Source: SKVR01 sp037441525 (lineage in GTDB: Bacteria; Bacteroidota; Bacteroidia; Bacteroidales; UBA7960). From it: DNA of 64,000 nt. This document shows positions 58,794-64,000 of this stretch, piece by piece (position 1 is the first letter of the stretch; every line of letters starts with the position of its first letter). The translations under genes were made by a program, and so were the position numbers. The stretch spans positions 29,696-93,695 of the forward strand of contig JBBISA010000008.1 of the NCBI GenBank assembly GCA_037441525.1. The letters run 5' to 3'. A model generated the notes under the pieces. That model was not told where the DNA came from. It saw nothing but the letters and a program-made list of their open reading frames with translations, and ran no database searches.

Positions 58794-60485
58794 ATGCCAT
58801 CGATCAGACGGGGAGTGAGCGAATTACCCCATTTTTGCCATGCTTTCGGGGTGAGGAATGCCATCATTTCGCCCGGTTCGAGAAATGCACCTCTGATTCT
58901 TGCCTTTGCCAGCTACCCTGGCATTGCCTGCCACAGTATTACTGATGAACGATCGGCGGGGTATTATGCCATAGGTATGGCTCAGGAACTCAAACAGCCG
59001 GTGGTAATGATCTGCACATCAGGTACTGCCATGATAAACTTTGCACCGGCACTTGCCGAAGCTTTTTACCTGAGACTACCTTTGATTGCCATTACTGCCG
59101 ACCGGCCAGCCGAGTGGATTGATCAAAACGATGGGCAAACGATTCGTCAGCATGGGTTGTACCGCAACTTTATTAAGAAATCGTGGGAGGTGCCGGTAGA
59201 AACCGGCAAAGAGGAAGAGCTTTGGCTTTTCAGAAGAAATATAAATGAAGCACTAACAGAAGCCCTATCATCGCTGCAGGGCCCTGTTCACATCAATGTG
59301 CCTTTGCGCGAACCCCTTTATGAGGCTCTGCCTAAGGTAAATTTTATGGAAGGTCTGATTCATCCGGTTCGCATCCAATCAAAACCCGACAAAGATGATC
59401 TTAGCAGATGGCGTAAGGAGTGGAAATCATTCAATAAAAGGATGATCATTTGCGGAATGGCAGCTCCTGATGCCGCGCTTGAAAAAATTTTGAACAGATT
59501 GGCATCTGAAGGTGAAGCTGTTGTTGTGGCAGAAAACCTTGCAAATGTTTCTGGCAGTGCTATCATCAACACACCCGACCGGTTTGTGGCATCGCTTAAT
59601 AATGAAGAATTGAGTACCATTAAACCCGATCTGCTGATAACACTGGGAGGGCCTGTTGTTTCGAAAAAGCTTAAAAAATACCTTCGCACCCATAAGCCTG
59701 CTAAGCACTGGCATGTTGGTAATGGAGAAGCCATCATTGACACATTTATGTCCCTGTCCCGAAACATTTCAGTGCAACCCAGTCAGTTCCTTTCTGTTTT
59801 CGAAGGGCTAAAAACTGATAAATCATATTCGGAGGTAGTGTTGTCCTTGGCTCAGCGTTCAAACCATCGTCATGAAACTTCGATGGAAAATATACCTTTC
59901 AGCGATCTGGCAGCATACAAGGTCATTTTGGGTAGTCTTCCGGAAAACTCGCGTCTGCATCTTGCCAATAGTACACCCGTTCGCTACGCCCAACTGTTTC
60001 CTAACCAACCCGGCATATTGTATCTATCAAACCGGGGCACATCGGGTATTGATGGATGTATCTCCACTGCGGCAGGGGCTGCTATGGTAAACGACCAGCT
60101 GCATATTGCCATAGTAGGCGACCTTGCTTTTATTTATGATTCCAACGCCTTCTGGAACAACCATTTACCCGGCAATCTCAGGGTTATCATCATCGATAAT
60201 GAAGGGGGAAATATTTTCAGGCTTATTGATACAACTCCTGTCATTAATCCTTTCAGAAATTTCTTTGAAACACCGCACCGCGTTGATATTATGAATCTTT
60301 GTCAGGCCTTTGGACTCCGCTATTTCAAAGCAGATTCTGTTTATGATATTTCGACCCAGCTCGACGATTTTTTCAAACCAAATAGCACTGCCGCTGTTTT
60401 GCACATAAAAACTTCTGGCGAAACATCTGCCCGGGTATTCAAACAATATTATCAACTTATTACCAAAAGCCATGAGCAACAATAG
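58794..60485 (+). CDS. menD: SEPHCHC synthase MenD
   Basis: This thiamine diphosphate enzyme joins isochorismate and 2-oxoglutarate. The protein is 563 residues. The ThDP-activating Glu is in HSITDERSAGYYAIG (about 46-60), the N-terminal ISPGSRNAPLILAF is typical, and the ThDP/Mg site GDLAFIYDSNAFWN lies near 442. It overlaps menB by 14 bases, so translation is probably coupled. Confidence 0.96.
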   Translation: MPSIRRGVSELPHFCHAFGVRNAIISPGSRNAPLILAFASYPGIACHSITDERSAGYYAIGMAQELKQPVVMICTSGTAMINFAPALAEAFYLRLPLIAITADRPAEWIDQNDGQTIRQHGLYRNFIKKSWEVPVETGKEEELWLFRRNINEALTEALSSLQGPVHINVPLREPLYEALPKVNFMEGLIHPVRIQSKPDKDDLSRWRKEWKSFNKRMIICGMAAPDAALEKILNRLASEGEAVVVAENLANVSGSAIINTPDRFVASLNNEELSTIKPDLLITLGGPVVSKKLKKYLRTHKPAKHWHVGNGEAIIDTFMSLSRNISVQPSQFLSVFEGLKTDKSYSEVVLSLAQRSNHRHETSMENIPFSDLAAYKVILGSLPENSRLHLANSTPVRYAQLFPNQPGILYLSNRGTSGIDGCISTAAGAAMVNDQLHIAIVGDLAFIYDSNAFWNNHLPGNLRVIIIDNEGGNIFRLIDTTPVINPFRNFFETPHRVDIMNLCQAFGLRYFKADSVYDISTQLDDFFKPNSTAAVLHIKTSGETSARVFKQYYQLITKSHEQQ

Positions 60486-61296
60486 AAACTGGACCACCAT
60501 AAAAGAATACAGTGAGATAAAATTTGAGTTTTTTGATGGGATTGCCAAAATTACCATCAACCGGCCCCGTTATCATAATGCTTTTACGCCCGACACTATT
60601 CAGGAAATGAAAGACGCCATGGTAATTTGCCGCGAGAACGACGATATTTTTACCGTAATAATTACTGGCGCCGGCGACAAGGCATTTTGCAGCGGCGGCG
60701 ACCAGAATGTAAAAAGCATTGGCGGTTATATAGGAAAAGATGGGGTACCCCGTCTCAACGTTCTTGACCTTCAACGACAAATCAGATCGTTGCCAAAGCC
60801 TGTTGTAGCCATGGTAAACGGTTGGGCTATTGGAGGTGGACATGTGTTGCACGTAGTGTGCGATCTGACTATTGCATCAGATAATGCCCGCTTTGGACAG
60901 ACCGGACCTAAAGTTGGCAGTTTCGATGCAGGCTTTGGAGCCTCGTACCTTGCCCGGCATGTGGGGCAGAAAAAAGCCCGTGAAATTTGGTTTCTGTGCG
61001 ACCAGTACACTGCCGAAGAAGCCCGCGAAATGGGCATGGTAAACAAGGTGGTGCCACAAAAACAGCTGGAGGACACCACCGTTGAATGGTGCAAAAAAAT
61101 GATGAAACGCAGCCCTTTGGCCCTACGTATGATTAAAATGGGACTCAATGCCGAACTCGATGGTCAGGCAGGTATTCAGGAACTGGCGGGCAATGCTACT
61201 TTGCTTTATTATCTCACCGAAGAGGCCCAGGAAGGCAAGCATGCTTTTCTCGAAAAACGAGACCCCGACTTTAAAAAATACCCGAGGTTTCCATAA
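60472..61296 (+). CDS. menB: 1,4-dihydroxy-2-naphthoyl-CoA synthase
   Basis: MenB closes the naphthoate ring from o-succinylbenzoyl-CoA. The protein is 274 residues, crotonase fold. Motifs: AKITINRPRYHNAFTPDTIQ, oxyanion-hole CSGGDQNVKSIGGY, VNGWAIGGGHVLHVVCDLTI, GPKVGSFDAGFGASYLAR. The GSFDAGFG segment is a MenB hallmark against other crotonases. It overlaps the menD end. Its substrate needs MenE, which is not in the window. Confidence 0.97.
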   Translation: MSNNRNWTTIKEYSEIKFEFFDGIAKITINRPRYHNAFTPDTIQEMKDAMVICRENDDIFTVIITGAGDKAFCSGGDQNVKSIGGYIGKDGVPRLNVLDLQRQIRSLPKPVVAMVNGWAIGGGHVLHVVCDLTIASDNARFGQTGPKVGSFDAGFGASYLARHVGQKKAREIWFLCDQYTAEEAREMGMVNKVVPQKQLEDTTVEWCKKMMKRSPLALRMIKMGLNAELDGQAGIQELAGNATLLYYLTEEAQEGKHAFLEKRDPDFKKYPRFP

Positions 61297-61522
61297 AATT
61301 TTGCAGGTGAATAATTATCAGGTTGTAAACCGGCAGATATTAGAGCTCGGAGTAAATATCGCCCTAATTTAGTCTTACATATTGAGATGTTGATTATTTA
61401 AATAACAAATATTCAGTGATTATCGTAAAAAAAATGAGCGTAATCTGTGTTCAATTGAATAAACATCGATGAGCTGACAATTTTAAGGTGAATTCCGGAT
61501 TGTAGTAAAAAGAAACATAATT

Positions 61523-62425
61523 ATGGCCTATATTAAATCGTGGATTGAAGCAGCACGTTTAAAAACCCTGCCATTGGCGCTGGCCAGCCCATTGATGGGT
61601 AGTTTCCTGGCATGGTCGGAAGGAGAATTCAAATGGATCGTTTTCATACTTGCCACCACCACCACATTACTGTTGCAGATACTTTCCAACCTTGCCAACG
61701 ACTATGGTGATTTTGCCAGCGGTGCCGACAACGAAAGTCGGATTGGCCCACGCAGACTGGTTCAAAGTGGGTTAATTTCATCGGCGATGATGAAAAAGGG
61801 AATTATCATGGTTATAATTCTTGCCCTGATATCGGGCATTTGGCTTATTGCGGCTGGTTTGCAAGCAGCCGATGCAGGTGTAATATTATCATTCCTTATT
61901 CTCGGGATAATTGCCATCATAGCAGCAATAAAATATACCGTGGGCAAAAATCCCTATGGTTATAAAGGGTTGGGCGACATTTCGGTATTTCTTTTCTTTG
62001 GATTGATAGGTGTTTTGGGCACCCACTACCTGCATACATCCAGCTTCGACCCCTGGCATATTCTTCCAGCCGCAGCTATTGGACTTCTCAGTGCCGGGGT
62101 GCTAAATCTAAACAACCTGCGCGATATTGAATCGGACAGGAAAGCCAACAAGCGCACCCTGGTGGTTTGGATGGGAAGCCTTAAATCCCGGTATTACCAT
62201 TTGTCGCTTATTGTGGGTTCTACCCTCTTGGGACCACTTTATGTGGCGTTCAATTTCAAGTCGGTTTACCAGTTTTTGTTCATCCTTGCCTTCCCCTTGT
62301 TTTATCTCAACGCGAGGGCAGTTTTCAGGTACAACGACCCCATTGAACTATATCCCGAACTCAAAAGGCTTGCTCTGGCAACACTGGTATTCGCCATTAC
62401 CTTCGGGATTGGGCTTGTTTTGTAG
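61523..62425 (+). CDS. menA: 1,4-dihydroxy-2-naphthoate polyprenyltransferase
   Basis: This integral-membrane UbiA-family enzyme prenylates dihydroxynaphthoate to demethylmenaquinone. The protein is 300 residues with about eight transmembrane segments. The first Asp-rich motif is in LSNLANDYGDFASGADN (about 53-69), the second in NNLRDIESDRKANKRTL (about 198-214). The gap from menB is 226 bases, in which I found no full -7 box. menC follows after 76 bases. Confidence 0.95.
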   Translation: MAYIKSWIEAARLKTLPLALASPLMGSFLAWSEGEFKWIVFILATTTTLLLQILSNLANDYGDFASGADNESRIGPRRLVQSGLISSAMMKKGIIMVIILALISGIWLIAAGLQAADAGVILSFLILGIIAIIAAIKYTVGKNPYGYKGLGDISVFLFFGLIGVLGTHYLHTSSFDPWHILPAAAIGLLSAGVLNLNNLRDIESDRKANKRTLVVWMGSLKSRYYHLSLIVGSTLLGPLYVAFNFKSVYQFLFILAFPLFYLNARAVFRYNDPIELYPELKRLALATLVFAITFGIGLVL

Positions 62426-62501
62426 ATTTTCGCATTACTGGTTTATCATTTTAGCTCGGTCAAAATAATTTTACCCATCAAAAAAAGCTCATCCCTCACC
62501 A

Positions 62502-63572
62502 ATGATAAAAGCAAAGGTATTCAGGCACGATCTCCGGTTTATTACCCCGGGTCAAACATCAAGAGGTACCTTATATAGCAAACCGTCATGGATTATTATG
62601 CTTGAAAAAGATGGCAATACCGGACTTGGAGAATGTTCCGTAATACCAGGTCTGAATCCCGAATACGATGACAACTATGGTGAAATAATACAAACAACTG
62701 TTGCCAAAATAAACAGTCGCGAAACTCTGGAGCTCTATGAGCTTGACCAGTGGCCTTCGATAAGATTCGGATTTGAAACAGCCCTCATCGACCTGGGTGT
62801 AGCTGATACAGGCATATTGTTTCCATCAAAATTTACAGAGGGAGAAATAGGAATACCCATTAACGGATTGATCTGGATAGGGTCGCGGGAGGAAATGAAG
62901 CAACGCATCAGGGAAAAACTTGAATCTGGATTCGGGGTACTAAAACTAAAGATAGGGTCGCTTGATTTTGAAGATGAACTGGCTATGCTTAAAGAAATTC
63001 GGACTGATTACCCGGTCAGTGAACTGGAGATCAGACTCGATGCCAATGGCGCTTTTCAATGCGCTGAAGCCATTGAAAAACTGAACCGGTTGTCGGAATT
63101 AAACATCCATTCCATTGAGCAACCCATAGCACCAGGGCAATGGGAAAATATGGCAGAAATCTGCAGTTGTTCGCCCATTGAAATTGCCCTTGACGAAGAG
63201 CTCATTGGCATAAATGAAACTGAGAAAAAATATAACCTGCTAAAAGTGGTGCAGCCCGATTATATTATACTAAAACCCAGCATTATAGGCGGCCTGTCGA
63301 AAAGCATGGAATGGATTAACCTGGCCACTGCGGCAGGTATAGATTATTGGGTAACATCGGCCCTCGAATCGAACGTTGGGCTAAATGCCATTGCACAATG
63401 GGTATTTACCCTAAACTCAAACAGGGTGCAGGGCCTTGGCACCGGAAAGGTTTTCAGCAATAATTTCCCATCACCCCTCGAACTAAGGGGAAGTAAGCTA
63501 TTTTATAACCCATCGGTAAATTGGCAGATTGCAGATGATGGTGGAAAAATTATTTTCGCGAAAGGTGCATAA
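62502..63572 (+). CDS. menC: o-Succinylbenzoate synthase
   Basis: This enolase-superfamily enzyme dehydrates SHCHC to o-succinylbenzoate. The protein is 356 residues. Catalytic Lys is in GVLKLKIGS (KxK, about 146-152); metal ligands are in LEIRLDANGAF (Asp, about 180), SIEQP (Glu, about 206) and IALDEELIG (Asp, about 230); the second Lys is in DYIILKPSIIGG (about 256). It is the last men gene seen; menE and menH are not next to it. Confidence 0.93.
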   Translation: MIKAKVFRHDLRFITPGQTSRGTLYSKPSWIIMLEKDGNTGLGECSVIPGLNPEYDDNYGEIIQTTVAKINSRETLELYELDQWPSIRFGFETALIDLGVADTGILFPSKFTEGEIGIPINGLIWIGSREEMKQRIREKLESGFGVLKLKIGSLDFEDELAMLKEIRTDYPVSELEIRLDANGAFQCAEAIEKLNRLSELNIHSIEQPIAPGQWENMAEICSCSPIEIALDEELIGINETEKKYNLLKVVQPDYIILKPSIIGGLSKSMEWINLATAAGIDYWVTSALESNVGLNAIAQWVFTLNSNRVQGLGTGKVFSNNFPSPLELRGSKLFYNPSVNWQIADDGGKIIFAKGA

Positions 63573-63612
63573 CCTGCACATTGCCAGGGCTATCGGTGGA
63601 ATCCCAAACCTG

Positions 63613-63951
63613 TTATGCTTTTGTTGATTTAACTATTATCCACACCTTACGGGGCTCATTTTCAGAACTTTTAATTGATACTGTATGACCAGTATTGTCC
63701 CACACAAACTGTGTTTCAGTTGCCTGGCCGGCATGTGCAAGTGCGGCCGTAAAAGTTTGTACCCCTTGTCCGCCACGGTTTAACACAATACTACCAGCAT
63801 TTTCAATAATTGATGTTTGTCCATCTGGGGTGCGCATTTCAAAGCGGTCAATATTCCAATCGGCTCTTAATCGTGAAGAAACTTTGCTCATAGGAGAACA
63901 CGCCGAAATCACCAGCGCAAAAACTGCCAGAATACATAATTTTGTATTCAC
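63613..63951 (-). CDS. Small lipoprotein, lipocalin-like
   Basis: The protein is 112 residues. A signal peptide with lipobox VISAC gives lipid Cys18. The mature part (RADWNIDRFEMRTPDGQTSI, ENAGSIVLNRGGQGVQTF, PRKVWIIVKS) has the strand pattern of the short lipocalin-like lipoproteins common in Bacteroidota. It converges on menC. Ligand and role unknown. Confidence 0.65.
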   Translation of the reverse strand: MNTKLCILAVFALVISACSPMSKVSSRLRADWNIDRFEMRTPDGQTSIIENAGSIVLNRGGQGVQTFTAALAHAGQATETQFVWDNTGHTVSIKSSENEPRKVWIIVKSTKA

Positions 63952-64000
63952 TATTGTCCGGTAAAAATTAAAATTGCTTGATTTTATTTTTTAAGTCTCT

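Noticed and set aside
1..64000. Prophage, insertion sequence, CRISPR array or defence island
   Set aside because: No transposase, integrase, Cas gene, regularly spaced repeats or restriction genes were seen; the DnaB-like gene alone is not evidence for a phage.

Overview
The window is a chromosomal segment of a member of the Bacteroidota, probably Bacteroidales-like. The evidence is the gene families (an 'asparagine synthetase B'-like secreted protein, an OmpA/PD40/TPR lipoprotein, a TonB-dependent receptor with a carboxypeptidase-like N-terminal domain, DUF1987/SiaC, rpsF-rpsR-rplI without ssb) and the promoters. Upstream of many genes there is a TAnnTTTG box, the Bacteroidota -7 element, usually followed by GC, and Shine-Dalgarno sequences are mostly absent. 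Nearly all genes are housekeeping genes. I found no rRNA, tRNA, CRISPR array, insertion sequence or prophage.

Layout. 0-7 kb: 3' end of gcvP, a K+-dependent membrane pyrophosphatase, a DUF151/UVR nuclease-like protein, then a nucleoside transporter-thyA-folA run (thymidylate supply). 7-16 kb (minus strand): a secreted protein of unknown role, dnaB, a DEDD exonuclease with an OmpA-type lipoprotein, queE-folD and ffh. 16-25.8 kb: TPR protein, DUF368-aroE, a J-domain membrane protein, an MscS channel divergent from rpmB, then a small carboxypeptidase-like protein and a TonB-dependent receptor. 26-35.8 kb: dnaK, tpx, a DUF2148 protein, a DnaB-like ATPase lacking the N-terminal domain, SiaC-like protein, a CarH/LitR-type B12-binding MerR regulator, an ECF-like sigma factor, aspartate kinase, and a degenerate PP2C fused to LysM. 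35.9-43.5 kb: rsmA, TPR protein, serS, rpmA-rplU, a broken methyltransferase gene in a gene-poor stretch, and an EamA transporter. 43.6-52.8 kb: rpsF-rpsR-rplI, an rRNA methyltransferase, hemerythrin, small envelope proteins, an apparently structured 0.5-kb leader before greA, HIT, ruvC, a glycosyltransferase, MerR and an M23 peptidase. 52.9-64 kb: alaS, an MFS transporter, and a menaquinone cluster menI-F-D-B-A-C.

How the genes fit together. The men genes give a classical (non-futalosine) menaquinone route from chorismate; menE and menH are not in the window. thyA/folA/folD/gcvP are all one-carbon folate enzymes. Ribosomal protein operons share a near-identical promoter core (TACCTTTGCACYCC or a variant one base shorter).

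Most unusual items: (1) the CarH-like regulator, which keeps the Wx9EH and ExHxxG cobalamin motifs, has tandem 11-bp repeats just before its own start, and is paired with the sigma factor that I recall beside carotenoid genes in related bacteria, yet no carotenoid genes are present; (2) a promoter plus several hairpins and a small open frame in 48.08-48.58 kb, a candidate undescribed structured RNA or leader; (3) the PP2C-like/LysM transmembrane protein that has lost metal-binding acidic residues; (4) the DnaB-like ATPase without the arginine finger; (5) the Rieske-like lipoprotein with altered cluster ligands.
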